NCBI GenBank assembly: GCA_019689975.1 | Contig: JADGGK010000020.1 | Location: 1-42,036 of the forward strand | DNA: 42,036 nt | Origin: Pseudolabrys sp. | GTDB lineage: Bacteria > Pseudomonadota > Alphaproteobacteria > Rhizobiales > Xanthobacteraceae | Direction: 5' to 3' | The notes under the pieces: generated by a model | What the model saw: the letters and a program-made list of their open reading frames with translations, nothing else | Database searches by the model: none | Told to the model about the DNA's origin: nothing | Shown here: positions 31,839 through 42,036 of the stretch, in pieces | Layout of the letters: each line of letters begins with the position of its first letter | How positions within the stretch are numbered: position 1 is the stretch's first letter | Program-made: the position numbers and the translations under genes

Positions 31839-32113
31839 TGCCGATGCCATCCGGCCGCAATCTTCTCTCGTCCGGGATCGCCTTCGACGTCGCGTCCGGC
31901 GGGGTCGACAGACTGCCTTTTCGTTGCCGTGCGGCGTGGCGGCGGCGACAACGCGACCGCGTTCGGCCTCGACGCCGGTGCCGGCATGGTGGCGCGGGAA
32001 CCGCCGCACGGGCGCCGCGTTTACCAAAGCGCGATTCCACGCGAGGGAGCAAAACGCCCGCGCGGATCGCGATCCACCACGGACAATCGATCAGGCGTCT
32101 GGAGGCGACACGC
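31839..32113 (+). other. Upstream region of mipZ
   Basis: No gene is supported here. The frame that continues in mipZ remains open upstream, but it is Arg/Gly-rich and lacks family similarity. The only clear signal is the GGAGGCGACA ribosome site just before the mipZ ATG at 32114. I could not place a promoter. Confidence 0.4.
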
Positions 32114-33031
32114 ATGTCGGCGCAGCCGGCTCGCATGAACGGTCTCCCGCACGTTGTCGTCGTCGGAAATGAAAAGGGCGGGTCAGGCAAGACCACGATC
32201 GCGATGCATTTGGCGGTAGCGTTGCAGCAGGCGGGGCAGCGGGTCGCGACCATCGACCTCGACGGCCGACAGAAGAGCCTCACACGCTACGTCGAAAACC
32301 GCCGCGCCTGGGCCGCACGCAATAATCTTCCCCTCGTGCTGCCGCATCATTGCACCGTCGCACGGGCGGAAGGATCGAGCGCCGCGGACAATGAACGCGC
32401 GGAATTCGTCGCTTTCGACCGAATTCTGAGCGAGATCCAACACGAACACGATTTCGTGATCATCGACACGCCGCCGAGCGACTGCTACCTCACGCGGCTT
32501 GCCCATGCGATGACCGACACGCTGGTCACGCCGCTCAATGACAGCTTTCTGGACCTCGATGCGCTCGCGCGCATCGATCCCGTCGACTTCTCGGTCACGG
32601 GGGTCAGCCATTATGCGGACATGGTGCGCGAGGCCCGTCGCGGACGCCGGCTCGTCGACGGGGTGCTCATCGACTGGGTGGTGTTGCCCAATCGGCTGAC
32701 CTCCATCGGCGCGCAGAACCGGCGACGGATGGATCGCGCGCTTGCCGAATTGTCGGTCATGCTGTCCTTTCGCGTCGCCGAAGGATTGACGGAAAGGTTG
32801 GTCTACCGAGAATACGTCGCCCGGGGTTTGACCGCGCTGGATGAAGGGTCGGAACCGATGCCGCGCGCCCGCGCGCGCAGGGCAAGGCAAGAGGTCGGCA
32901 ACCTCCTTGCCGCCTTGCGGCTCCCGATGACGGATCGCGGACGCAACCGCGCGGCAATGCGCGCGGAATGGTTCAAATCACGCCACAAGCCCCTGGAACT
33001 GGACAGCCTGCTGTTGCCTTCCCCGGCCTGA
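32114..33031 (+). CDS. mipZ: Division plane positioning ATPase MipZ
   Basis: MipZ is a ParA/MinD-type ATPase that, in Caulobacter, forms polar gradients through ParB and inhibits FtsZ ring assembly away from mid-cell. The 305-residue product starts at 32114 after a GGAGG site. The deviant Walker A motif GNEKGGSGKTT is at about 18-28. DLDGRQKSLTRYVENR, FVIIDTPPSDCYLTRLAHAMTDTLVTPLNDSFLDLDALA (Walker B region) and LIDWVVLPNRLTSIGAQNRRRM are typical of MipZ rather than MinD. The C-terminus includes LTALDEGSEPMPRARARRARQEVGNLL. No parAB or minCDE genes are in the window. It confirms alphaproteobacterial origin. Confidence 0.95.
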   Translation: MSAQPARMNGLPHVVVVGNEKGGSGKTTIAMHLAVALQQAGQRVATIDLDGRQKSLTRYVENRRAWAARNNLPLVLPHHCTVARAEGSSAADNERAEFVAFDRILSEIQHEHDFVIIDTPPSDCYLTRLAHAMTDTLVTPLNDSFLDLDALARIDPVDFSVTGVSHYADMVREARRGRRLVDGVLIDWVVLPNRLTSIGAQNRRRMDRALAELSVMLSFRVAEGLTERLVYREYVARGLTALDEGSEPMPRARARRARQEVGNLLAALRLPMTDRGRNRAAMRAEWFKSRHKPLELDSLLLPSPA

Positions 33032-33219
33032 TCGGAAGCTTGCGAGCTCGCCCCGCGCCGCCCGGGTTCCGGGGCACGGCTCGCGCGGGAACGTGAAGAA
33101 CCAACACGGCCCCTTCCATGTTAGCATTGGAGCGATGGCCTCGGAGACCTCGCCGGGCCGGTCGACAAGCGGTCCGGGAGCCGAATTCCTTGGCTGTCCG
33201 CAACATTCCGGAGGCGGTC

Positions 33220-34104
33220 ATGGCCTACTCCCATGTTCTGCTCGGCGCCGGCACGGGCCCTGCCCCGATTGTCGTTCGCCGCATCGGTATCGACGACCTC
33301 AAACTCGCGTTGGCCAAGGGCGCGGACGACTTCTATGCCATGCCGACGCACGCGATGTTCCTGTGCGCGATCTATCCCGTCGTGGGCCTGCTCGCTGCGC
33401 GGCTTGCCTTCGGCTACGCCGTGCTGCCGCTGCTCTATCCCCTGGCGGCCGGCTTCGCCCTGATCGGCCCGCTCGCGGCGCTCGGCCTTTACGAATTGAG
33501 TCGCCGGCGGGAGGCGGGTCTGCCGGTCTCCGCAAGGCACGCATTCGATGTCGTCCAATCCTCCTCGATCGGGGCCATTGTCGCGATTGGTCTCCTGCTG
33601 CTCGCCATTTTCGGCCTGTGGATCGCGGCGGCGAATGCGATCTACGTCGCCGACTTCGGCTATGCGAGCCCGGTCTCGATCGGCGCCTTCCTGCGCGACG
33701 TGTTCACCACGCCCGCGGGTTGGCACCTGATCGTGGTCGGCAATTGCGTCGGCTTCCTGTTCGCGGTCGTGGTTCTTTCCATCAGCGCGGTGTCCTTCCC
33801 GCTTCTGCTCGATCGCGACGTCGGCGCGGCGGTGGCGCTCGTCACCTCGCTGCGTACGGTGGCGCGCAACCCCGTGACCATGGCGGTGTGGGGTCTGATC
33901 GTCGCGCTCGCGCTTCTCGTCGGCTCGCTGCCGTTCTTTCTCGGCCTCGCGGTGATCGTGCCGATTCTCGGTCATGCCACCTGGCACCTCTATCGCAGGG
34001 CAATCGAGCCGGCCGACAGTCCGCGCCCGACGCCCTACCAAGACCTTCCGCAACACCGCTCCGCCGCGGATTTTCCCGCCGTGCTCTTCCCCTGGGCGCG
34101 GTAG
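33220..34104 (+). CDS. DUF2189 domain integral membrane protein
   Basis: A 294-residue membrane protein from the ATG at 33220, which has a GGAGGCG site; an in-frame ATG at 33118 would add 34 residues without clear similarity. The N-terminal cytoplasmic part contains VRRIGIDDLKLALAKGADDFYAMPTHAMFLCAIYPVVG, the DUF2189 entry motif. About six hydrophobic helices follow (near 48-85, 125-155, 180-215, 245-270). The C-terminus is Pro-rich and ends VLFPWAR. The family is common in alphaproteobacteria, and its function is unknown. It is 188 bp after mipZ on the same strand and convergent with ligA. Confidence 0.88.
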   Translation: MAYSHVLLGAGTGPAPIVVRRIGIDDLKLALAKGADDFYAMPTHAMFLCAIYPVVGLLAARLAFGYAVLPLLYPLAAGFALIGPLAALGLYELSRRREAGLPVSARHAFDVVQSSSIGAIVAIGLLLLAIFGLWIAAANAIYVADFGYASPVSIGAFLRDVFTTPAGWHLIVVGNCVGFLFAVVVLSISAVSFPLLLDRDVGAAVALVTSLRTVARNPVTMAVWGLIVALALLVGSLPFFLGLAVIVPILGHATWHLYRRAIEPADSPRPTPYQDLPQHRSAADFPAVLFPWAR

Positions 34105-34169
34105 CGGGCGGGGCCACGGCGGAACGAGCCTCCGCGCGTCCGGCCGGGCTCGATCCCGCAACGGGCGTC

Positions 34170-34193
34170 GCGCCCTCCTCGGCGAGGAGGCGC
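34170..34193. terminator. Hairpin between convergent DUF2189 and ligA genes
   Basis: CCTCCTC-GGC-GAGGAGG (34174-34190) is a perfect 7-bp stem with a 3-nt loop, extendable by GCG/CGC with one bulged C. It lies in the 187-bp gap between convergent genes. No T-run follows on either strand. Confidence 0.4.
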
Positions 34194-34291
34194 CGGGGCG
34201 CGGGCCCGAGGCCGCCGATGACGCCGATGACGAACTATGATCGAGGCGGCGCTGGCGCGGCGCAAAGGGGCGAGGCCGCCGGCGGACCGCC

Positions 34292-36526
<2,235 letters not shown>

Positions 36527-38194
36527 TCACCCCGCCGCCTTGATCAGCCGCGCCGCAGCAGCACGTGCCTCGTTGGTGATCTCGGCGCCGGCGAGCATGC
36601 GGGCGATTTCCTCGCGCCGCCGTTCCGCCGTGAGTTCCGTCACGCGAACGGTCACCCTCCGGCCGTTCTCCAGCGCGTCCTTGCCGATGAGATAGTGACG
36701 ATCGGCGCGTGCCGCCACCTGCGGCGCATGCGTAACGGCCAAGACCTGAACGTCGCGCGCGAGTTGCGTCAACCGCACGCCGATCGCGTCGGCGACGGCG
36801 CCGCCGACACCGGTATCAATCTCGTCGAACACCAGCGTCGGAGCCGACCCGCGATCGGCGAGCGCGACTTTGAGCGCAAGCAGAAAGCGGGCTAGTTCGC
36901 CTCCGGAGGCGACTTTCATGAGCGGACCGGGTCGCGTACCCGGATTGGTCTCGACCCAGAACTCCACGTGGTCGAGGCCGTCGGGACCCGTCGCCGCGGC
37001 ATCGCGTTCGATCCGGGTCATGAACTTGGCGCGCTCGAGTTTGAGCGGCCGGAGCTCGACATTGACCGCCCGGTCGAGCGCCTGAGCCGCCTTGGCGCGC
37101 GCCTTCGACAGCGCTTCCGCCGCCTTGCGGTAGGCGGATTGGGCCGCTTGCGCCTGCGCCTCCAGCTGCCTGAGTTTCTCCTCTCCGGCGTCGATCAGCG
37201 CGACCTCGGACTTATACTTTTCGGCAAGTGCGGCGAGCGCGTCGACCGGCACGTTGTACTTGCGTGCCGCAGCGCGCAGCGCAAACAGGCGTTCCTCGAC
37301 GCGCTCGAGTTCGACCGGATCGGCGGCGGCCGCGCGCAAGGCGGTCTCGAGATGGGTTCGCGTTTCCTCAAGCGCATTCAACGCCGCATCGAGCGACTTC
37401 ACCGCCGGCTCGATGAGTTCCGGCGCCTGGCTCTGGCGCCGTTCCAACCGCCGAATGGCCGCGGACAGAGATGACGCCACGGCGTTTCCGACAACCGTTT
37501 CGTACGCCTCGCGCAGATCCCCGGCCACCTTCTCGGCCTGCATCATGGCGGCGCGGCGGGCGGCGAGTGCGGCGTCCTCGCCGGCCTCCGGCGCCAGCGC
37601 CGTCAGTTCGTCCACCGCGTGACGCAGCCATTCGCCTTCAGCCCGCGCGCGCGCGACCGCGGCGCGATGCGCTTCCGCGGCCGCTTCCGCCTCGCGCCGC
37701 GCGGCCCACAGCGCGGCAAGGCCGGCGGCCTGCGACTCGAGCCCGCCATAGGCATCGAGCAACCGACGGTGGGTCGCGGCGTCGATGAGCGCGCGCTCGT
37801 CATGCTGACCGTGGATCTCGACGAGCGCGCTTCCCAGCTCCTTCAGCGCCTGGACGCTCACGGGCTGATCGTTCACGAAGGCGCGGGTGCGCCCGTCGAC
37901 GAGCTGGACGCGACGCAGGATCAACTCGTCCTCGGCCACGATGCCCTGCGCGGCAATGAGTGAACGGGCGGGATGGCTGCGCGGAAGCTCGAACACCGCG
38001 GTTACCTGGCCCTGTTCCGCACCCTGTCGCACCAGGCCCTGATCGCCGCGCGCGCCGAGCGCGAGCGCGAAAGCGTCGAGCAGGATCGACTTGCCGGCGC
38101 CCGTCTCGCCCGTCAGTACGGAAAGCCCGCGCGTGAAATCGATATCGAGCCGGTCGATCAGCACGATGTCGCGGATGGACAGACGGCAGAGCAT
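36527..38194 (-). CDS. recN: DNA repair protein RecN
   Basis: RecN is an SMC-like ATPase active in double-strand break repair. The 555-residue protein from 38194 begins MLCRLSIRDIVLIDRLDIDFTRGLSVLTGETGAGKSILLDAF with the Walker A motif GETGAGKS. It has QLVDGRTRAFVNDQPVSVQALKELG, VEIHGQHDERALID, a central coiled-coil of about 250 residues rich in Ala/Glu/Arg, and the C-terminal ATPase half with VASGGELARFLLALKVAL (signature) and LVFDEIDTGVGG (Walker B). It precedes ligA on the same strand. In many alphaproteobacteria bamD is just upstream of recN; here a PilZ gene lies upstream instead, after 272 bp. Confidence 0.96.
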   Translation of the reverse strand: MLCRLSIRDIVLIDRLDIDFTRGLSVLTGETGAGKSILLDAFALALGARGDQGLVRQGAEQGQVTAVFELPRSHPARSLIAAQGIVAEDELILRRVQLVDGRTRAFVNDQPVSVQALKELGSALVEIHGQHDERALIDAATHRRLLDAYGGLESQAAGLAALWAARREAEAAAEAHRAAVARARAEGEWLRHAVDELTALAPEAGEDAALAARRAAMMQAEKVAGDLREAYETVVGNAVASSLSAAIRRLERRQSQAPELIEPAVKSLDAALNALEETRTHLETALRAAAADPVELERVEERLFALRAAARKYNVPVDALAALAEKYKSEVALIDAGEEKLRQLEAQAQAAQSAYRKAAEALSKARAKAAQALDRAVNVELRPLKLERAKFMTRIERDAAATGPDGLDHVEFWVETNPGTRPGPLMKVASGGELARFLLALKVALADRGSAPTLVFDEIDTGVGGAVADAIGVRLTQLARDVQVLAVTHAPQVAARADRHYLIGKDALENGRRVTVRVTELTAERRREEIARMLAGAEITNEARAAAARLIKAAG

Positions 38195-38466
38195 GCGGAC
38201 GGCACGTCTCGAAACGGTTGGCCCCGGCCGGGCGCCGGGCCTCCGCACCCTGGCGGATTCGCCTTTATCATCAAAGCCGCGGATGGCGGCGGAAGGCGAG
38301 TTTACGCGACTTCCACAACAAAAATCTCGTGCCAAAAAAAGAGCAAAGGCCGGACATCCGGTCGAGGTCCGGCGACGGCCTCACGGGCAAGCCCCGCCAC
38401 CAGCGCCGACGCGGACCGGCGCCGCGCGCGACTTCCGTCGCTGCGCCAATGGCGTTCCTGGCCGGT

Positions 38467-38724
38467 CTATTTGAAAACCACGCCCAGCCTGGTGTCGGTC
38501 CGCCAGACCGACCGGCATTGGCGGCGCGTGCCGTCGATGACCACGCCGAATTCGACCGGTATGCCAAAGGTCGTGGACACCTGCAGGCAGGCTCCGGTCG
38601 CCGACAGGTTGCGCAGGACGCATTCCAGCTTGGGCGCTTTCTCACTCAGGACGATTTGCGCCGACTTCAATACCCGCCTGCGGGGCTCGCGTCTTGCGTC
38701 CTGCATCGAAGTCCAAGCGGCCAT
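38467..38724 (-). CDS. PilZ domain protein
   Basis: A stand-alone PilZ domain of 85 residues. It has both c-di-GMP motifs: the arginine cluster RREPRRR (11-17, RxxxR type) and NLSATG (39-44, D/NxSxxG type). ECVLRNLSATGACLQVS and RSVWRTDTRLGVVF give the expected barrel strands. It probably binds c-di-GMP and acts on a partner protein. Single-domain PilZ proteins of this size are numerous in Hyphomicrobiales. An alternative ATG six codons later (38706) is possible. It lies 272 bp upstream of recN on the same strand, likely as its own unit. Confidence 0.9.
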   Translation of the reverse strand: MAAWTSMQDARREPRRRVLKSAQIVLSEKAPKLECVLRNLSATGACLQVSTTFGIPVEFGVVIDGTRRQCRSVWRTDTRLGVVFK

Positions 38725-39095
38725 GCCGTATCGGTGCCCGCGCCGCCTGCCTCCCGAGATTCAAGGCTTGCGCGCCGGGTGCGGCTCCTCTTAAACGGCC
38801 ATTCGTTAAAAAACCGCTGTTTCCGTTTTGCAGGCAGTCACCGCGCGCGGAGTTTGGCCTGCGCAAGAGTCTCTTGAGCATCGTCCGGAAGCGATCATCG
38901 TCGTCGTCCGCACGCCACACCGCCCCGCTTTGTTCCCATTACCGCGGCATAAACGCGGCGCCGGACACCGGCGACCCCGTGGCCGAGAAAATCGGCCTGG
39001 CCGCGGATGCCGCTGTCGGTCTCGGCCCTGCCCCGAGGCGGACGAGCGCATGTCGCCCCACGGCGCGGCGCTCGCGCCTTGGCCGCCATGAGCCT
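38725..39095 (-). other. Non-coding gap between the dehydrogenase and PilZ genes (371 bp)
   Basis: No supported gene is present. The PilZ-proximal part (about 38790-38830) is AT-rich, with TTAA at 38792 and 38807 on either side of ACGGCCATTCG, and probably holds the PilZ promoter. A perfect 13-bp palindrome, CAAGAG-T-CTCTTG, lies at 38864-38876. The rest is GC-rich. Short frames on both strands are Arg-rich and lack ribosome sites. Confidence 0.5.
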
Positions 39096-40019
39096 TCAGC
39101 GCGCCGCTGTCACCCTGAGGATCTCGATCAGCTTGCGATCGCGCCAGCGCCGCAGCTCGGCCATGCTGCGGCCGCCCGTTTCGTCGGCGACGCCGTCGAT
39201 GATGATCTTTTGCACCGCCGGCGTCAGCGGTGTCGTCCCAAGATCGTCCATCCAGCTTTGCACCGCGGGGGCGAGGTGGGCCATGAAGTGCGACATCCCG
39301 CCGTCGCCGCCGGCAAGGTGAAAAGTGAGATGCGGCCCCATCAACGCCCAGCGAAGCCCGGGTCCATGGGCGATGGCCGCGTCCGCATCGGCGACCGAGA
39401 CCACGCCTTCCGCCACCAGGTGCACCGCCTCGCGCCACAACGCCGCCTGCAGGCGGTTGGCGACGTGGCCCGGCATCTCCTTCCTGATATGGATCGGGTG
39501 TTTGCCGAGCTCGCGATAGAATGCCATTGCCGCGGCGATCGCCTGTGGCGCAGTCTTGTCTCCGCCCACCACTTCCACCAACGGTATGAGATGCGGCGGG
39601 TTGAACGGATGGCCGATGACGCAACGCTCGGGGTGCCGGCACTCGGCGGCGATACGGCTGATCGGCAGGCCGGACGAACTCGAGGCGATGATCGCGTCTT
39701 TCGGCGCCGCCGCGTCGATCTCGGCAAACAATCGAATCTTCACGTCCTCGCGCTCCGGCGCGCTCTCCTGCACGAATTCGGCACCCTCGACCGCCGCGCT
39801 CGCGGAGGCATGAAAGCTGAAATTCGCGATGTCGGCTTCGGGCACTACCCAGCCGAGCGTCTCGAGCGTCGGCCATGCCTCCGCGATGAAACGGCGGGCA
39901 AAAACCTCGCCGTGGGAGGAGGGATCGCTGGCACGCACTTCATGACCGCGGGCGAGAAAAATCGCCGCCCAGCTTGCGCCGATGGTACCGGCGCCGACCA
40001 CCGCTATACGTCGCCTCAT
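39096..40019 (-). CDS. 3-hydroxyacyl-CoA / L-carnitine dehydrogenase family protein
   Basis: The 307-residue protein from 40019 (MRRRIAVVGAGTIGASWAAIFLARGHEV) has a Rossmann NAD site GAGTIG. The catalytic region includes ASSSSGLPISRIA and GHPFNPPHLIPLVEVVGG, with the catalytic His, and LGKHPIHIRKEMPGHVANRLQAALWREAVHLV in the C-terminal helical domain, followed by GPGLRWALMGPHLTFHLAGG. The HPFNPxxLxPLVEVxGG and GPGxRWAxMGP motifs are typical of the single-domain lambda-crystallin/carnitine dehydrogenase group, so the substrate may be a short hydroxy acid or carnitine rather than a CoA ester. No fatty acid oxidation or carnitine gene is adjacent. A start 60 bp upstream is possible. Confidence 0.88.
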   Translation of the reverse strand: MRRRIAVVGAGTIGASWAAIFLARGHEVRASDPSSHGEVFARRFIAEAWPTLETLGWVVPEADIANFSFHASASAAVEGAEFVQESAPEREDVKIRLFAEIDAAAPKDAIIASSSSGLPISRIAAECRHPERCVIGHPFNPPHLIPLVEVVGGDKTAPQAIAAAMAFYRELGKHPIHIRKEMPGHVANRLQAALWREAVHLVAEGVVSVADADAAIAHGPGLRWALMGPHLTFHLAGGDGGMSHFMAHLAPAVQSWMDDLGTTPLTPAVQKIIIDGVADETGGRSMAELRRWRDRKLIEILRVTAAR

Positions 40020-40088
40020 GGCAGACTCTCTATGGGTCACGCGCGGCTCCTCGGCGAGGACCGCGCCCACGGTTGACATTGTCTCCGG

Positions 40089-40709
40089 CTATCTGTGCTC
40101 TACCACGACCTTCGTGCCGATCGGAACGCGGTCATAAAGATCGATGACGTCTTCGTTCACCAGGCGGAAGCAGCCGGAAGAGACCGCTTGTCCGATCGTT
40201 TCCGGCGCATTGGTGCCGTGGATCCGATAAACGGTATTGCCGATGTAAAGCGCGCGCGCACCGAGCGGATTGCCCGGACCGCCGGCCATAAAACGCGGCA
40301 GATAGGGCTGTCGCGCGATCATCTCGGGAGGCGGCGTCCAGTCCGGCCATTTCGCCTTGCGCGTGATGACATGGATGCCGCCCCACTGGAAGCCGACGCG
40401 GCCGACACCGACGCCGTACCGCAACGCGAGATTGTTGCCGCGTATGAGATAAAGGAAGCGGTCGGCGGTGTTGACGATGATGGTCCCCGGAGGATACTCG
40501 CTGCGATAGAATACCGACTGGCGGCGGAGCTCCGGCGGCAGGTCCTTGTCGCGCGCGGTGTGATCGACGCCGGGATCGACATCCTCGATCGTCGGCGCCG
40601 GCGCCGCGCGAAGCGACTGCGCCGCGCTCGAGGCGGGCATCGCCGACGCCACGATCATGAGCCACGGCAGAAACAGACCGACGCGCGTCATCAGGGAGTC
40701 CTTTCGCAT
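40089..40709 (-). CDS. L,D-transpeptidase (YkuD domain)
   Basis: A 206-residue secreted protein with a signal peptide (about residues 1-30) and a YkuD catalytic domain. The active-site signature is HGTNAPETIGQAVSSGCFRL with His164 and Cys180, and the start of the fold is IIVNTADRFLYLIRGNNLALRYGVGVGR. GNPLGARALYIG is also typical. Such enzymes form 3-3 cross-links in peptidoglycan or attach proteins to it; 3-3 cross-links and protein anchoring are prominent in Hyphomicrobiales. It lies 69 bp upstream of the dehydrogenase gene on the same strand and diverges from the PEBP gene. Confidence 0.94.
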   Translation of the reverse strand: MRKDSLMTRVGLFLPWLMIVASAMPASSAAQSLRAAPAPTIEDVDPGVDHTARDKDLPPELRRQSVFYRSEYPPGTIIVNTADRFLYLIRGNNLALRYGVGVGRVGFQWGGIHVITRKAKWPDWTPPPEMIARQPYLPRFMAGGPGNPLGARALYIGNTVYRIHGTNAPETIGQAVSSGCFRLVNEDVIDLYDRVPIGTKVVVEHR

Positions 40710-40840
40710 CCGGTCGACTCCTCCACGAATTTATCCGACCGGCGCGGAAGGCGATAGCGGCGCGGCGAGAAACCGGCATTGCGCTATGATCGCGGCGGTC
40801 TCGGCTTCGCGCCGGCGTTTGCACTCAACGGAGAAGGACG

Positions 40841-41338
40841 ATGGCATTTACGGTTGTCAGCGACAGTTTCAAGGACGGCGACTATCTCGGCGCCGAGTTC
40901 ATCCTTTCCGCCGATTTCGGCTTCGGCTGCGCCGGCGGCAACAAGTCGCCGCATCTCAAATGGTCGGGCGCACCTGCCGGGACGAAGAGCTACGCCGTCA
41001 CCTGCTATGATCCCGACGCGCCCACCGGCTCCGGCTTCTGGCACTGGCTGGTTGTGAACATCCCGGCCAACGTCACCGAACTGCCGGCCGGCGCCGGCAG
41101 CCCGGGAGGAAAACTGCCCGCCGGTGCGCTGCAGACGCGCACCGATTTCGGCGCGCCCGGTTATGGCGGCCCCTGCCCGCCGCAAGGCGACCATCCGCAC
41201 CGCTATCTCTTCACGGTCTATGCGGTCAACACGGAGACGCTGCCGGTCAAGGCCGACAGCTCCGCCGCGGTGGTCGGCTTCAACTTGCATTTCGCGGCCT
41301 TGGCCAAAGCGGAAATAATGGGGTTGTACAAGCGCTGA
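40841..41338 (+). CDS. YbhB/YbcL-type PEBP protein (Raf kinase inhibitor-like)
   Basis: A 165-residue phosphatidylethanolamine-binding-protein fold. The ligand-pocket motifs are SPHLKWSGAP, CYDPDAPTGSGFWHWLVVNIP and YGGPCPPQGDHPHRYLFTVYAVN, with the conserved DPDxP, GxxxHW and PPxGxHxYxF patterns. There is no signal peptide, so it is cytoplasmic, like E. coli YbhB. The biological role of the bacterial family is unknown; kinase inhibition is known only for eukaryotic relatives. The start has an AGAAGGA ribosome site. It diverges from the L,D-transpeptidase gene across 131 bp. Confidence 0.94.
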   Translation: MAFTVVSDSFKDGDYLGAEFILSADFGFGCAGGNKSPHLKWSGAPAGTKSYAVTCYDPDAPTGSGFWHWLVVNIPANVTELPAGAGSPGGKLPAGALQTRTDFGAPGYGGPCPPQGDHPHRYLFTVYAVNTETLPVKADSSAAVVGFNLHFAALAKAEIMGLYKR

Positions 41339-41566
41339 CGCCGGGACCCGGGCGTCGAACCGCGGCTGCCGGCCTTCCCGTGGCCTCCGATGTCGGGTCC
41401 GAGCGCGGCACGACGATCAGCGATCATGTGGCGCGATCCGATCATCGCCGACGGGAGGCCGGCATGCCCTGGTGACAATGCTCCGTCGGGTATTTCGCGC
41501 ACGCGGCCGCAAGGCTAAAATCCCGCTCGCTCATCCTTGTCGCCATCGCATTTCATGGAGAAAACC

Positions 41567-41998
41567 ATGCGATATTCGCCCGGGTTGAAAGCGGGCCTCA
41601 TCGCCCTCATGGCCTTGCTCGGCGCCGCCTCGGCCCATGCCGACAGCGGCACCGTGCGCCTGCGTATTTTCAAGGCCGGTTTCTTCATCGGCGGCTCCGC
41701 CGGCAGCGGCACGCTTTATTTCCACGGGCGCGCCTATCCATTGTCGATCGGCGGCCTGAGCTACGGCTTCACGGTCGGCGCTTCCGAAACGATCTTCCAC
41801 GGCCGCGTGACGAACATCCGCAGGCCGTCCGACGTCGCCGGCGTCTATGCGCAGGCGGGCGCGGGCGCCGCGGCGGTGCGCGGCGCGCAGGCCGTGGTCC
41901 TCACCAACCAGAACGGCGCCGTGCTCACCCTCACCGGGCGACAGAACGGTCTCATCGTCAGCGCCGACTTGAGCGGGCTTGCGCTGTCGTTGAAGTGA
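41567..41998 (+). CDS. Small secreted protein, possibly DUF1134/EipA-like
   Basis: A 143-residue protein whose ATG at 41567 has a GGAG site 6 bp upstream. It has a signal peptide (MRYSPGLKAGLIALMALLGAASAHA) and a mature part of about 118 residues that is glycine-rich and all-beta in character (RLRIFKAGFFIGGSAGSGTLYFHGRAYPLSIGGLSYGFTVGASETIFHGRVTNIRRPSDVAGVY, then AVVLTNQNGAVLTLTGRQNGLIVSADLSGLALSL). The GSGTLYFHGRAYPLxIGGL pattern recalls DUF1134/EipA, a periplasmic envelope-integrity protein of Brucella, but that family is longer, so the match is tentative. It stands alone, 228 bp after the PEBP gene. Confidence 0.75.
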   Translation: MRYSPGLKAGLIALMALLGAASAHADSGTVRLRIFKAGFFIGGSAGSGTLYFHGRAYPLSIGGLSYGFTVGASETIFHGRVTNIRRPSDVAGVYAQAGAGAAAVRGAQAVVLTNQNGAVLTLTGRQNGLIVSADLSGLALSLK

Positions 41999-42036
41999 CG
42001 CGCCGGGCGCGGATGCACGGCCGGCGGTCGGTATCG

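Noticed and set aside
32114-33031. Plasmid or chromosome partition ParA
   Set aside because: The motif set and length fit MipZ better, and no ParB gene or parS-like site was seen beside it.

Overview
The window looks like core chromosome of a GC-rich alphaproteobacterium of the Hyphomicrobiales (Bradyrhizobium/Rhodopseudomonas/Xanthobacteraceae side). The evidence is a MipZ division ATPase, L25 with a long Ctc-type tail, three Omp25/Omp31-like beta-barrel proteins with the WTGFYxGINGG signature, an extensin-like lipoprotein, a rhizobial-type LigA zinc finger, and degraded CGTCATTGC...GCAATGACG palindromic elements. I saw no phage, transposase, CRISPR, tRNA or rRNA. Nearly all genes are intact housekeeping or envelope genes.

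Layout. 1-3.0 kb, minus strand: ychF, pth, rplY and ubiK, with a terminator-like hairpin between ubiK and rplY. 3.1-8.1 kb, plus strand: lgt, a MidA/NDUFAF7-type methyltransferase, a palindromic repeat block, pgeF, a lipoprotein and prs. 8.5-10.9 kb, plus: a YbjN protein, proC and a TetR-like protein. 10.9-13.1 kb, minus: an EnvZ/OmpR-type two-component pair. A MarR regulator (minus) and a branched-chain aminotransferase (plus) then diverge from a region holding a perfect inverted repeat. 14.8-20.9 kb, minus: pteridine-reductase-like SDR, uvrC, an intradiol dioxygenase, pgsA, moaD, moaE and a Vgb-like beta-propeller. 21.1-23.7 kb, plus: three outer membrane barrel paralogues, the first and third followed by good terminators. 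23.8-28.1 kb, minus: GST, cold-shock protein, rlmJ, RNase T2, a secreted four-cysteine protein and rsmE. 28.2-29.6 kb, plus: a second secreted four-cysteine protein coupled to ubiA. 29.8-31.2 kb, minus: extensin-like lipoprotein. 31.4-34.1 kb, plus: a possible structured RNA, a 27-residue membrane protein, mipZ and a DUF2189 membrane protein. 34.3-40.7 kb, minus: ligA, recN, a PilZ protein, a 3-hydroxyacyl-CoA/carnitine-type dehydrogenase and an L,D-transpeptidase. 40.8-42.0 kb, plus: a PEBP/YbhB protein and a small secreted protein.

Themes. Envelope biogenesis recurs (lgt, pgeF, L,D-transpeptidase, extensin-like protein, OMPs, pgsA), as do translation and RNA modification (pth, rplY, rlmJ, rsmE), DNA repair (uvrC, ligA, recN), quinone biosynthesis (ubiK, ubiA, possibly the TetR/COQ9-like protein) and molybdopterin synthesis (moaD, moaE).

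I did not find a clearly new multi-gene system. The best leads are small: the MarR operator across its own start codon, the ring-cleavage dioxygenase inside a uvrC-pgsA-moaDE run, the unannotated 27-residue membrane protein, a candidate terminated RNA at about 31.45-31.55 kb, a 9-bp tandem repeat before an OMP terminator, and dispersed palindromic elements. All functions are inferred by reading motifs; no database search was run.
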